From NCBI GenBank assembly GCA_026874595.1, contig CM049311.1, positions 13,421,676 to 13,485,675 of the forward strand: 64,000 nt of DNA, written 5' to 3'. This stretch comes from Sipunculus nudus (taxonomy: Eukaryota > Annelida > Sipuncula > Golfingiida > Sipunculidae). The position numbers were made by a program, and so were the translations under genes. Numbering within the stretch: position 1 is the stretch's first letter; the number at the start of each line of letters is the position of its first letter. The notes below the pieces were generated by a model. It ran no database searches. It saw only the letters and a program-made list of their open reading frames with translations, and had not been told where the DNA came from. This document shows positions 37,001 through 51,800 of the stretch, one piece after another.

Positions 37001-39793
37001 TATTACCTTATCTACACTGTTGGCAATTCGCAAGGACCCCTGCTCTGGTGGCGTAACGTCTACTGTAAACTCACTAGTTGCCAAGAGGCAACCCCCTGAC
37101 TGAGACGTTGCAGTGACAAAGATTGTAAAGGTTTCTCCATGTACCATTACCAACTCGTCTGCTATAACTACCGTGTCCAATCCAGATAGGCCAGCTTGCG
37201 ATAGTGGTTTAACATCAAAATCAACACGGCTTCCCTGTTGGTCATACTAATAGAATTATATTCGAAAGAAGTAAGGCAAAATAACGTTATGTAACAAGTC
37301 CAATATTCGTATCTATCAATAGTGTTATAATATTTTGACATCCAATATTGAATATTTATTCTTATAGATCAATTGTTACTTACCTGTAAGTCGGTACAAT
37401 TGAACTCTCTAAACTTTGAGTTAAATGAAGCTATAGCCCACTGATATCGGATGATAGGTGTGACAAAAAGGAACCCTTTCCAGGAAAATTCAACTCGTGT
37501 TGCCGAAGGAACAAACCTGAAACAGAAAGGCGAAATATATCATCTTAGATGTATAAAAATTTTTAAAAAAATTATTTGTGATCAAAATTAATACTTTTTT
37601 TTTTTTGGTGAGTGGCGTGACCTTTTGTCGAACGACGTACCTTGGCACCATGATCTCCCCGTCACTGAGAGGTTGGATAACGTGCCCTACGCGGATACCA
37701 TTGGAAGTCACTTCTGTCGTGGCAGTAGACGTGCTGTGAGCTCGTACCGTCATGTAATACACAGCAGTTTCAGGTATCAACTCCAGATCGGTGAAGGTCC
37801 ACGTCTTGTTCAGACCTATGTTGGTGAAAGGCCTGATGCTCTCTCTTGTGGCCGGAAAACGACGATCTGTTCCTGCTGCAACCTCGTAGTAAAGAAGCTC
37901 CTGGTGCTGGCCAATTTCGGCTTCAAGCTGAGTCGCTGAATTATATATCGCATTTTTATTATTTTCGAAAGCCGAGTTTTGTATTATTGTCGTATTATCG
38001 GACGTATTATTGTTTTGTAATTTCCATTCTTTCGTTTCTATTTTTACCATGGAATAAAAGAATATTAATTAAACCTTTTAACTTGATACATTAATCACAA
38101 ACACATTTTTATGGAAATAGGTGTATAGTGTCTTTTACCATCATTTAAAAGGCTTCTTTCGACGCCAAATCCTTCCCAATTGGCAGAGAGCGTCTCAGAA
38201 GATGTCTGATATGTAAGATCGTATCCGATTATATTCCCGTCCCTTACAACTCCTGGGAGCAAGGGTTCCATTTGTATAGTTACCCCATCAGAGCGTATGA
38301 TGTGGGTGAAATGTAAAAGGTTGGTAGCGCGCAGTGTCACACGATATGTTTCTCCGTCATGCAAACGAACTCGATCAACAGTGGCTACATTTGTTCCTGT
38401 AACAATATATGAGATTTGGCATTTCATAAAATGAATTATTGATCAGTCATAATATAGCTTTCGTAAAAGTAAAGCAAAAAGTGGTTTCTTACATTTTTTT
38501 GAGTTGCCAGTACTTTAAAGGTTTATATTGACTTGCCTGGCTCCAGTTCGGTGAAAGGCAACAAAACTAAACCATCGGCTCTCTGAACTGTCCATTCTAA
38601 TCTTTGTAGAGGACATGGGTCTCCAGATAGGTCCCAGTTGGCGCTGAGTTCGTCATTAACATTTTGGAAGTCACTGGGTAGAAAAAAATATAACAAGTTA
38701 TATACCTCGGATGTAAACGCGCCAAAGTGTGTTAAATAACAGATATGCAAATATTTTGGAGTTTCATCTATATATGCTGCTTCGAGTTTATATGAATACA
38801 TCAAGCCCTCGCTTATTTTTACTAGAATTATGAATACATTTCTTGCAACTTGTAACTTGTGAAAAGTGTGAGAAATTGTAAATATTCACAAAGACTTACA
38901 GATCTACTCCTCTTTGTTGGCCATCACGAACAATGAGACTCCTGAGAGGAGGCTGTCCTGCAGTAACCCGGCTGATGAAGACGCCATTTGAGGTCGCTGT
39001 CCTGTATTGACCAGGTCCGTTAAAGGCCTTGATCGTGACGAAGACTTGGCGAACATCTGACAGGTCCAGCTTGTCGAAAGAGATCGTAGTTTGGTCAGAA
39101 GGCAGTTTCACGAAGTCTAAGATCTGTGTGCCTCCAGGTGTGCGACCGAGGGCAAACTCAAACCTTATTGACATAAAGAAAGGTTTTATTATGACATGAT
39201 ACATTAATGCCTTTTTTTAAAATGTAATTTACAGACATTGACAAAGAGCAAGCCTGAATGAAGAACGTCTTCGCCGAAATGCAATGAACGTAACTACCAC
39301 CATAATATACCAAGTGAAGCGTGTTGACAACACATTCAACTCTGGAAAAGACACATTAATAAATTAAATTGGCCATGATTTTGAAAAAAAATTATTGTCT
39401 CAGATAAAACGTGTGTTTGCGTGAAAAAAATACAGTTAGTTGTGATCACATGTAAATATAGAAGAATAGGGCCATAATACGGTCAACTGTCACATTTGTG
39501 CATATGTTATATATTGCAATTCTGGAATAAACGTCAGATGTATTTAAAATGTTATTGTGTACATATCTTTTGCAAAACCATAAAGTAGGACTACATGAAT
39601 GTCCCGCTACAAGACCCTTCTGTTTATTAGCGTTGAATTTATACAGCTATCTGTTCCTTTATTCTGGGACAATCAGTTAAGTGAAGGGGCGAGGTGGCGT
39701 ATTTGTTAGAGCGCTCGATTTGTGACTGCATGGTGGTGGGTTCGCGTCCAGTTCTGGCCACCCTGTGGCTCCTTTTCATAATACCCATGTAGA

Positions 39794-39826
<33 letters not shown>

Positions 39827-42800
39827 GCACAATTATAAAGCGCCCATCCAACGAACTGCAAAAAAAAATTAATGGGTAATTTTCATGGACGACAGGCAGC
39901 TGTAGAAGGAATACAATGACCTCTAGCTCAGATTATGACTGCTTTGGTTTGTATGCCCACACAGAGGATAAGAAAAGCTTCAGGAATTAAGAGGCCCAAC
40001 ACACCAGGAAGGCAAAGTGAAAAGTCGGACGAGACTGACACCGTCAGTGATATAAGAAATAAACCCTTTAATTTATTCCATAAATTACTCACTTCAGGAT
40101 GCCGGACTCTTCATCATGAAACCCTGACCATGTTACCTGCAAACTGGTCGTAGATCTCTGGCATATGGCCGATGATTCAATACAACCTTTAAATAAAAAA
40201 ATATCGATATGGCGTCAGTATGGGTCCATATACTTTCACTAGCATCATTTCCAAGTTGGTCAAAGTGTAGATTTATGGATTATGGAAAAACAACAAGCAT
40301 GTCCTCTGACGGTAAAAAAAAGTAAAGAATAAAAAAAGGTTAATGAGGCATAAGACTGTCTGCTGACGACAAAAGAATGAACGTCAGATGATAACACAAA
40401 GGAGTTTGCATCAGTAAAAGTTTTGAATAGGTAATAACACACCTTCTCCCTGATTGCATTCTCGAGCTGCAATTTTGTGTGAACCATTCCAAACTGCAGT
40501 ATCCCCCAAAATCACGATATTGCCAGCCTATAGAGAAAAAAAGTAAATGTAATACATAAGAGACAGAAGTTACATATTTTGAATACATTTGCTTTGGCAT
40601 GTTGTGATATACAATGATTTTAATTCCTAACGATCACTAAATGATAAACGTGCATAACTTATTTAAACGTATATGTATCGAGAGCTGCACGATCTCACCT
40701 CTGGTGGAGTTTCATCTACCACCATCTTCACTGACACACCGGAGGACTTGAGACCAACGTAGTTCACCGCATACAAGGTAGCATAGTAGGCAACACCATG
40801 GCTGAGATTTTGATTCAATGTGCCTGGAATGTTCAGATAAAAATATTGTACTATAAATGTGCAGACAATACGAGTTGTCAACAGAAGTGGAATATTGATG
40901 CAGCGTTTGATTTGTAGCAGAGAAAATCATGTAGTTTTAATGATGGCACCGTTATATCCCTATAATTGATAATTAGTGTTTATTTTATAAATGTTATCAT
41001 AAGCTCTACCTGGCCATTAATAAATAGTGTGTACTAATATTTATTATACGTCAATAACTGGGGACCCATGGGTTACTGTGCTCAGTTGAAGTTGACCTTA
41101 AAGATCAAAATCTAAAATAATATCAAATGGAGATAAAGTCCGAGAGGAAGAGTTAATATAGGCCACGGTTGGTTGATGTGATTGGTTTGTATTGATGGGT
41201 AAGAAAGTGTTGTAAATAACATTTTGTGACCTGACCATGTATTTTCTAATGCTGAAACTGAAGCATGTGATCAGTTTGTGAATATAAGATCTATACTTTT
41301 ACCATGACGATTGGTTGACTTGATAAACTGATAAGAGTTCTTCATTTAATACATTTGTTCAATTAATCTATTTTTATAATATATTATTAAATATACATTT
41401 CTTTTACCTTATAAAATGTATATATTTGTAATATAACTAACGTCCTAGTCCACAATTGCAAGGATTTGGTGGTGGTGCATATAGTATATACATACAGGAT
41501 ATTCACTTAATTCAACAGTGCTTACAGGATAAAAAAGTTTATTCACGATTACTGAATATTTAAAAATGGACAGACAGACTGGTAGTCAAACAAAGCTGAT
41601 CATTTTATTTCCCATTCTGCTGAGGCAGGAAAATAATGGATGAAGTTTAAGATAGATCTTAATTTTTCTATTATGTCAAATTGTTTATAAAGTGTATAAT
41701 TTGCAAAATTACACATCTAAATATGTTAGCTGCTTTCAAATGTCAGACTTGAATAGCTTAAATTCATATACATACAGCATATGAAAGTTATTTCAACAGC
41801 ACAGCACACGGGGGATATATTGTAACACTATGCATGTACTCAGAGGACGTACTGTACCATCTTAATGTGTACATTGGTGGGCTGGTGATAGGAACCATCC
41901 CCCAGAGACTACTTACATGGTGTCAGCAGGATAAATATGACATTTCTGTAAAGCATAAAACATTCTTGCAATTCAGTCCGCGAATTTCGCGAATATCTTA
42001 TATCCAGATACATGTTTACGACTGCATTTTCTTTGAAAAAAGCTGATTCGTTGAAAACAAATTTTCGGTAGCAAAACATTGTAATGCATTATTTTTATTT
42101 CACAAATGTATATTTATTCACGCGAATATACTTGTTAAGAATGGAAAAAAGAAAAAGTTATTTCAACAGTGCTTATAGGAAAAAGTTCAAATATTAATAT
42201 ATATTTAATGATAATGGAGAGATATTGGACAGACAGAGCTGATCACCTGATGTCTAAATACTCCCGAGGCAATAATATGTTTCAATTAGGTCTTAATTTC
42301 TAAAAAAGATTGTTTTAAAATTTAATTAATGTTACACATTTGCATTATATTTAATGTCCCCTGTGCACAGATGCAAGGACTCAATAGCAGGGGAGGACGA
42401 AATGGTTGGACTTACAACACCCATGCATATACATATAGGACAACCAAAGCCTCATTTCCCATTCTGCTGAGGCAGGAAAATTATGAACAATTGTTTGCTT
42501 TAGATCCTCATTTTTTAATTACATCATTTTTTTTTCAAGTTTTTAATTTTTAAGTATTTCCAATATAACATATATATTTGAATATAAAAGTTGATTCAAA
42601 TTTCTAAATTGCATCATCATATATCCCCATTTTGTCAGATAACACAACATTATGCATACAAATGAATTCATTTTTTTCATAGAAAAAAAAAACATTTAAT
42701 TTGCAAAACAATAAATATCTTGATACAATACTTGATTCAAAATCCACATAAAATTTATCCATATTTATGATTTTTATCCATAATTTGGGTAATATATTAT

Positions 42801-45800
42801 CAATTATGCATGCTGGTGGGTTAAATGTTATTTTAATTTAAAAATTACCACAACATGGCATCTCCTGGATTACTCCTTGAATTATTAATTCAGTTTTGTA
42901 TATTGGAGTGTAAACAGCATTACAATTTAAGAAATACAATGCAAACAATAACAAATCCTGAATAACTCTTGGTTGGCGGGCGGGGGAGGGGGTTTGATAA
43001 GAGAATATCTGTACAACTGTCGCAGCAGGGTTCTCCCACAGTGACGCATTAAAAATAAGGTACCCTGGCATCGCTGGCCTCCAGTGACCAGTGACCTCCA
43101 AGGAATACAATAGAGCCTAAAAAAATTCAATATAGTAACTAGCCTAATTTTTAAGCTTTTTTTTTCAAATTTCACATTTAAATACTTATATTTACATGCT
43201 GTAAAAATTAAATCAACAATACATACAGGAAATAAATGTGCCATGGTGAAAGTTAGGCAAAATTTAAGGTACAATTTTTATATTTTTGGCTAATAATTTA
43301 AAAAAATGAACATTCAGATCTATTTTTGGGTATAAAATTGAATCTTGAAAAACAAAATTACAAACCTGAAAAAAGTCTCTAGCTTAAAAAGTATCATGTT
43401 AAGTGAGCAAATATCTTTCCTTATATTTTACAAAATGCATTATGTTTGGGCCAATAACTTCAAAAAATTTTAAAATACGGACGTATTTTCTGTCATGTAT
43501 ATAGGAAAAATAAAGGAAAATATGTATGGCAAATATTATGAAAAGCAGGAAAGTTATGATATTAGTCATTCTCGAAGTGTGATAGGTTTCTAATGGAAAA
43601 TTGAGGTTTATTTTTTTTGGCAAAGGAACAAAGTCGTAGTGACCCACTTTTTGGCTTGGTAGTAGATCTTGGGAACATCTAACAGTATGCGAAATTTTGG
43701 ATTCGTAGGTCTGACGATTTCAAAACGTGCCATTCTATCGGACGGCGCACGACGAACAGACGGACGGCATGACGGACGGAAGACGGACAGTGGACCATAA
43801 CTACAGATCAGATGACTTATAGTCATCTGAGCTAAAAATGCGTAAAAATTAGAAAAATACCGGTGGCGCCACCAGTCTGCAGGAACTAATGGAACACTCC
43901 ATGATCAATATGCATGCAGAGAATCATGGACCTTTAGTAATTTAGATACAAGAGCTTTTGTATCAAATTTTTACTTATTCTCGGGGATACATACGAGCCC
44001 CATAGCTCAGAGGATACTTGCGACAGATTCCTAATTTCAGGTTTCCATTGAGATTTATCATGGGCCTCCGTGGATGTCAAGTTAGATGATTCCAGGTCCA
44101 GTGGTTACGATTTGTGCCCTGTTACCGGGCGGACAGACATGCGGACACACAGACGACGGGCACAGGGGGATCGCTATAGCTCAGATGACTTTCAGTCAGC
44201 TGAGCTAAAAACAAATCTGATATATGTTCCCTGGTGCATTTTATCAAGCAATTTATATTAAAACCAACAGAAAAAGTGGCCAAAAGTTAGTCAAATGAGG
44301 TAATTAGTTTCTTACTTGGGAGAAAGTAGTAAGTTGTATTTCCTGATATTTCAGTTTGATTGAGAATGGAATCGTCACCATCTTCATAGCCCACGCTGAA
44401 CAGGTAATGGTCTATGCCACTCTGAATATCTGTGAATCCATTCCAGTCACAACGGAGGGGTCTTTTACCTATATGATACAAAAACATATAAGAAATTAGG
44501 TGATTCAAAAAATATATATCACTATAAATACATGTTTTGAAAGATTATAAAAATGCTTCCATTTTATTAAATGACACCTGAAAACAGACAGAAAAGGCCC
44601 AATCTTAAATGACGGAACGAATATCCTGTAAATGCTATATTAAAAACAACGTACCCGAAATGAATACCGGGCACATAAGTTGACCGTCTGTTGGTGTGGT
44701 CCTATCCACAACCACAGGGTACGAGTCGTGATTCGCCGTCAGACCGACCTAAAATATTCATAAATGATACTGAAACAGTTTAAAGATCATCAGAAGTCCA
44801 TTTACTTGTGGAAGCCATCTTTTTCATATTTCTTTCATATTCCTTATGGTGCATTTCGTCGTTTCATGGCAAACTCAGTGATAATATTTCACTCAATTTG
44901 GGTATGGCAGCCTTCAATAATAACTTAAATATTCTCACCATAATTTGGTTTATAATTTTAAAATTTGTTTTATTATATCATGTTGTACGATGGCTCTCCA
45001 CCCAGTATGGCCTGAAACTAAGACTAAGATACAAAATTAAAATGAAAAGAAATGTAAACCAACTTTATTAGTTGACCGAAGGGTTAGAATATTGGTCCTC
45101 CCTTTGTCTCTAGGCTTCATGGCAGCATTAGGCAGCGATCCTGTTGCCGGTTGAGAAAAAATATGATGGGTTTTCGTATCATCTCCTAAAATATATATGT
45201 ATACCAATAATGTGATGTGTAATCTGTTTTTGCAAAGATACAAGGAGCTCTTTTATTTGATAAATGTGTCGTGTAAGGGGAAACTTGCTGTTCTGAAGGA
45301 TGAATCAATACTTGTCGTGATTTACAAATTGCCTCAAGTTTCTTGTATCCTTGTCCTTATTGTTAAAACTGTTCTATTATTGATCTATAATTGTTATATT
45401 GCTTTTCAATGATGTTATTTACCTCGGTATGTTTCTAAGAGAACAGATGTTGTGTTGATACTGCTTTCTGGGTCAGTGACATTCCATGAAGCTGTTAACG
45501 TGTCTACATCTTGCTGGTACATAACACCTTCTTTGAGAATTCCTGAACCTACTTCGAGAAACTCGGCTTCAGGAGCACTAGTGTCTACTGTAATACCGTT
45601 GGATGAACTCTCCAACACATGGCCAGCACCCGTTATGCCGCGTACTGTGATGTAATACTTTGTTGATGATCTAAGTTCAACAATTATCTGGGCTTGGTGT
45701 GGAGACTCATAATCTGCCAAAATAGTGTACATATTGCTAAAATGATTACACCATTGACCTGTGCACGAATGAATGTTCGTCCATAATTATAATACTTACA

Positions 45801-48800
45801 ATGGCACTTATATGAGTGACTTAAGAGACCTTTATAAATATACATTAATACGATGCCGTAATTTCCTCTAATGAAAAGACATATTTGTTATAGTCTGCAG
45901 ACACTGTTGCACAAAAATTTTACCTTCTAGCATTGGCATGTCCAATTCCATGATGCCTTCGGGCACAAAAGGCATGACGTCATCCAAAAGTGGCTCGGTT
46001 CCGACAGCCCATAGGTAGTGTGCTATATCATCCTTGGAACTATGGAAACCGTGGAAAGTGACAGTCACCGTGGTCAGATCTGTTTGGAAATCATCATCTT
46101 GTCCAAAAACCGGGCCATCTTGGACAATACCTGCTTGATCTTCTGGTACTATCTTGATTTTGCTGTATGACAGATGTAACAGGACAGGTTTAACGGTTGA
46201 ATGGAATCACTGATTATCACTGTACAGTTATCGAATCAAATTATCTAACGTTAAGGCTAGTGTCAATAATTTATGGTAAAACTATGCCCTATATTTCAGA
46301 CTTTTAACTCCCAAAATTAGTGAAGATCACCAATACGGCACTTACAGCAACGTAATTGCTCGTCCAGTGCTAGCAATACAAAAATGATCAAATATGAAGC
46401 GCTGCTTTTTGGTTATTTTCCCTGGCTTTACCTGGATAATGCTTCGCTGCTCCATAGACCTGCCCTGTTCCTACATTTGACGCTGACTCGGTACACGGGA
46501 TAGTTGTTGGTATTCGTCAGATTAAACTTGAAGCCTGTCAGGTATCTGTCCTGCTCGGTTCCCAGGTTCGTAAACGGCAGCAAAATCTCCATCTCTGAAG
46601 TCGAAATGATGGTAATACATCGAATTGTGCTTTTAGATTATACAACTGAGAATGTTGAAGGATATTTCCCTTAAACACGCATAACCTTAATATACCTGCT
46701 ATTTTATAAGGATATCATGTTAAACACAGAAATCTCATACTCCGTGATTCTCAGTATCCATCATTTATACATCCGTCCATGAAAGATAAATATTAGTCTG
46801 TGATATACCTAGCTCTGAACGAACTGCATATATAGCGACATAATATTCCTCTACGCCGCTCTCAGGATCAGCTCCAAACCAATTGGCCCATATGCCATCT
46901 TTTTGATTGTGTAATACATATCCGTCCCTCAGCTCCTCTGCTTCGCCGAATATGGTTCCAGCTCGTGACCATAATATCTGATAGACATTAAAAATGCAAA
47001 TGCACATTAACTCCATAACTTTCCTCAAGGAATGTCATATTTTAAAGACTAAATGTTAATTCGTTTGATTTTAACCGTATTAAAAAGCTTCCGACCTCTG
47101 GTGGTGTATTGTCCACCGTGACGCCGTCGGTATGATGAACTGCAGTTAACTCCGCCCTGTTTACACCTGACACCCGGAACCAGTATCTGGCCCCAACCTC
47201 AAGACTGAGTGTTTCATTTGTCGTCCAGGAATTTGTGGTCTTTGGTAGTACTTGCCATGTTCCACTTCGTAAATTATACATTTATATTACTATTATCAAA
47301 GGAAGGGTAGGATTGCGGATAATATATATATGGTGAAAAAATATAGAAAGTAAGCATATAGGACTAAGACAATGTAGGGCTCCAAATTTTAATTTTGGGG
47401 AGTTATATTTAATTGCCATGACCCAAGAAAAAAATAAATCATAAAAGATGATTTAAAATATTTTGACGCAGCACATATTTCAACATTATAAAATGCTACA
47501 GATAATCCTTTAACAGGTAACGACACCACTTTGGATAATGTCACATAATTTGAAAGTCGACTGCTGCGGTGGTTGAATTGTGCGGGATTTTTTTAATCAC
47601 CTACGTTTAAGGAAAATTATTAATTAACTGCAAAACAGAGACTACCTGGCTGGGTAGATGTGTGACTGGGTTCCCCCTAGAAGCTGGTACACAGAAACCT
47701 GGTGATGATCTATATCAGATTCAGGGTCTGTGAAATCCCAGTTGGCACTGAGCTCGTTCGTCGATGACTGCACAGAATATACTAAATATACGTTATTGGT
47801 ACTAGCTAACGTAGCATAGCAAAAATGTGGAGATCGTTGATGTAAATGCCTGAATGACATATATATATATAAGTTTGTAGGAACCATTACTTAGAGACCC
47901 AAAACAATGTCTTAATCTAAGCGTGTATAAACTTATGTTACCGTGCAATTAATTGGGACATTATTCTACCTGTGTTCTGTTAATACTTACTGTGAAATCT
48001 ATGTCATTTTCTGCTTCTAGACCATCTACGAGGCCGTGAAGATTTGGGGTGGTCAAGTCTACCAAAAAGCCATCTGAAGACACAGCGCTAGAAGTACCTG
48101 CACCATTGGTCGCCATGACAACACATCGCACCCAATCATTGTGATGCAGGTGGAGATGATGCAGCGTGAGAGAGGACATTGTACCCGGAATTGATTCCGA
48201 GTGTACAGTATGCTCCACCGAACCGTCCCCTATAAATAAGCGCAAATGTCAGACTGGAGAAACTAAATAGTTACTGTTGTTCACATTTGGGCAAAGTATC
48301 TGCTTGAATATAACAATTTTTTATGGGATAATGTTTTTCCTACAAAAAATACGAAACCTTACTTCACGGTATTGAACATTTGTAGTATGAGTTTTGATAT
48401 GAATTATCAGCTTCAGACACCTTCAGGTGTCAATATTTCTAATTATCAACTAACCTGCATGAGTCCTCAAGAACGTCACAGTAAAATGGTTTATGCCGGA
48501 TTCAGGATCAACAAAATCCTTCCATGACACAGAAGCTGTAGCAGCTTTTGAAGAAAATGCCACGTCGGGTTTTCCTGGTAGACCATCTTTCACTCTCCCG
48601 GCCACAGGCGTAGTAGTATCCACGAGCACTACAGCAATATCGTCCATTGAACAGACAATTAAACATTTTCTTGTCTTCTGTTTTTCTCTGAATTCTTAAT
48701 AGTTCGAATGAACTGAACACTTGACAAAATTCAGGTCAGTATATACTGCAGTGATAAGCAATGAGTTTGTAATTAGGTGAGAAAACCTATTACCTCAAAC

Positions 48801-48822
48801 GGAATACATTCACACACACACA

Positions 48823-48888
<66 letters not shown>

Positions 48889-51800
48889 TAAAGTAGTTTC
48901 TGATTTGTTAGCTGTAGGATTTAGATAAAAAGAAATCATTCAAAATTTCCTTCATTTCCTTAAGCTTACGTTACAAGCCAAAACTATCAACAACATACCC
49001 CCATTGGACACTGACGTGATGTTCATCCTGTCACTTCCTCCGTGGAATGCCGTTACTGTGCAGAAGTAGCTCTGGTTGTGTGTCAGCCGGACGTCGATAC
49101 ACATGAGACGCACTGAGTGATCATAGTCTTCATAGGACACAACATCGTCGGAAAAGGGATCCATCCCGAACCCGACCTTATACGCAGCTGAAATAGTGAT
49201 GGGGCATATTGATTGCATCTAGCCGTCATTGGTGAATATTATAAAATGTATATTCATAGAAAAGAAAACGAATACCTAAATACTTAAATGTTCAAATTGT
49301 TGGTAACTAAGGTCTGTCCCGCGACCCGTCTCCAGGCATTTTTGATCGCGAGTATGTTTTGGCAAAACAATTCCATGGTCAAACTGTGGAAAATGAGTTA
49401 TTTAAGTACCAAACACCATTATCAAATGATTAATATTAACTTTACGGCAAGGTTTACTTTTAGTGTATTTACTCGCGATTCGTGGCGTCGCTATCAAGTT
49501 ACCATGATTTTCGGTCATTGAAGTGATTGTGGCGTAAAGTGTAACTTCTCTGGAACATAGGTGCACGAAGGGAATGCATGCATGACTTTAAAACAGGAGA
49601 TAGCTCGTGATCATGTCCTGGTATATTGTGGCTACCTTCTGAGTATGTTACATCGTATTATGATGTTACGACTGTTGTGTGCTTTATCCATTTCATGCTG
49701 CGAGGGGTAACATACCATATGTTATACATATACACTATATCTGATTTTTTTAAGTACTCAAGGGGTTTGTTATTCGAGAACAAAATTGAAATATATTAGG
49801 TTATCTAAATTATTCAATAGAAAGCATTTTCCTTCTTCTTGGTTCTTTATCTAGTAAATCATATAATATCATTCAGACATAGAAAAAAACACTTATGAAA
49901 AAGGGTTAACCTATTCCACTGTCTGGATCATAGAAGTCGTGCCAGTTTGCACATATGGTGGTGTCTGATGCCTGGTATGCAGCATCTCTTTCATGGCGAT
50001 TGCCATCATATACAGTCCCGGCAACAGGGGGAGAAGTGTCCACAAGAATGGGATACGGCCCGTGTCCAGCGTCCCTCCACTCCACTAAAAGAGATAAGGT
50101 CAAACAACATGACAGGTAGGATTAATAAATAATGTCAGCTATTTTAGTTAATGGCGATTTTATCTAAAATGTGACCGTACTCAAAACATCTCATTCCATG
50201 TTAACATGTGTATGAACAAGCCATGGGTCACCTGCGTCTGTGATTCTGAGTTTAACCCAGGTAGGTCGACCCTCATCGATCACATGGTGGAAATTTACAT
50301 GGGAATTTAGTGGAATATCCGTATATGGCATGTAAATGGTGTCTCGCTTGGATTTACCCAGACCCATTTCCACTCTCTCAACAATTGACCATCGATCACT
50401 TAGAAAACAAAACAATTTGGTTTTACGTTTATATTTAGGTTGTAAGGTTTTCTTTCTATGGATTCCACAGTACAAATTCTATAATGTATTTTCAGGGGTT
50501 TATTATCACCCTTAAATAAAAATAAAGATGCGTTTTTTTTATGATAACGTTTCTTATGCTTTCACAAAAAACACCGTAATAAGAAGTTTAAAATTTAAAG
50601 TAAGCTGTAATAATGTTTTTGTAATGTTCATGTACAAACTTAGATATATGAAGTACTATATCTTTCTTAAGGTTAAAACTCCATTGCTTATCACTTTAAA
50701 CTCCATTGTTATCATCGATTTGAATAACATATACATTTTACAGTGAGACTCCTGTTGGTTAAACAGATATTTATTATACTGAGTGTATCAGTTTAAATTG
50801 GACATAATCATACTTACTATGCTACAAAATCCAACACGATAATGTTGTCGTTGGTGTTATATGTAAGATTGTCGACTCTCTCCAGGATAGGTGGTGACAA
50901 GTCAACCGTATATGGCTCGGCATGGCATACAGACAGGGCAAGAGGGCTGCCGAACTCGATCTTGTTGAAAGCTCGTACTGTCATGTGGTAGTCACCCTCT
51001 GTTGCAAACAACATATCGACAGACATATAGGCATTTGTATTACAACAGTCATACAAAGAATATTATACATTTTGAGTAATGGTCATGCAAATACAGATCA
51101 CTGGCCGTATTCACTGAAACGAATTCTCAGGTAAAAATCTACACAATATTCTCTGACATGACTGGGGTAAACTGCTATAGCACGTCGTCACCTGAAGCCA
51201 TTCCTTCCACAAGGAAATCTTATGTAGGCCATATGAAGGTCACGTTTTAAAAAGGCAATTATAAATGAAAATTATATTTTCAGTAAAAACAACGAAAGCA
51301 CTGTATTTTAAATTAAATCTCAGCTAGTGCATGAGAATCAAGATTTGACACGAGAAAAGATGCCCTCTGATGTAAACTCTAGCAAAAGCAATATCTAGTT
51401 ACAGGAATTGTCGAATCTGACTTTCCTCATGAGATTTTTATTTATATCAGTAGCAGTTTAGAAGGGGATAACAGTGATTTCAGTGATTTTTAGCGATATG
51501 TTTATTTTTAAGCAAAGTCAGGTCAATAGAAACTAGATCAATGGAGTTATGAATTAAGAGAATGCCTTTGTAATGGAATCTTAAATGTGACATAATTATC
51601 AAATATAGAATGTAGAATTAATAAAAAAAACTATAAGTACAGAAACATCTTATTGAGGAGACACATAAGATAAATCCCTTAAATTAGAAATATATATATG
51701 ATTTAAACGTTGGATATAATACATTGGACATGGGATCTTTAATCTAAATTGTAAAAATTTATAATAATAGAAAAAAACGAAATCTGACCAAAACATAATC

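Larger units (their letters stand above)
40824..44315. other. Long repeat-rich intron of gene B
   Basis: 3.5 kb between exons 34 and 35. It holds a diverged repeat cluster (about 41430-42500), AT-rich unique sequence and one ACGG-repeat block (43610-44212). I see no exon on either strand. Confidence 0.6.

Noticed and set aside
37490-38050. 186-residue minus-strand frame as a single exon
   Set aside because: Only 37935-37641 has the repeat signature and proper borders. The rest is intron that happens to be open.
39685-39760. Functional tRNA gene
   Set aside because: The box-like motifs are present, but the acceptor ends do not pair fully and an (ATT)n tail follows, so a SINE is the better reading.
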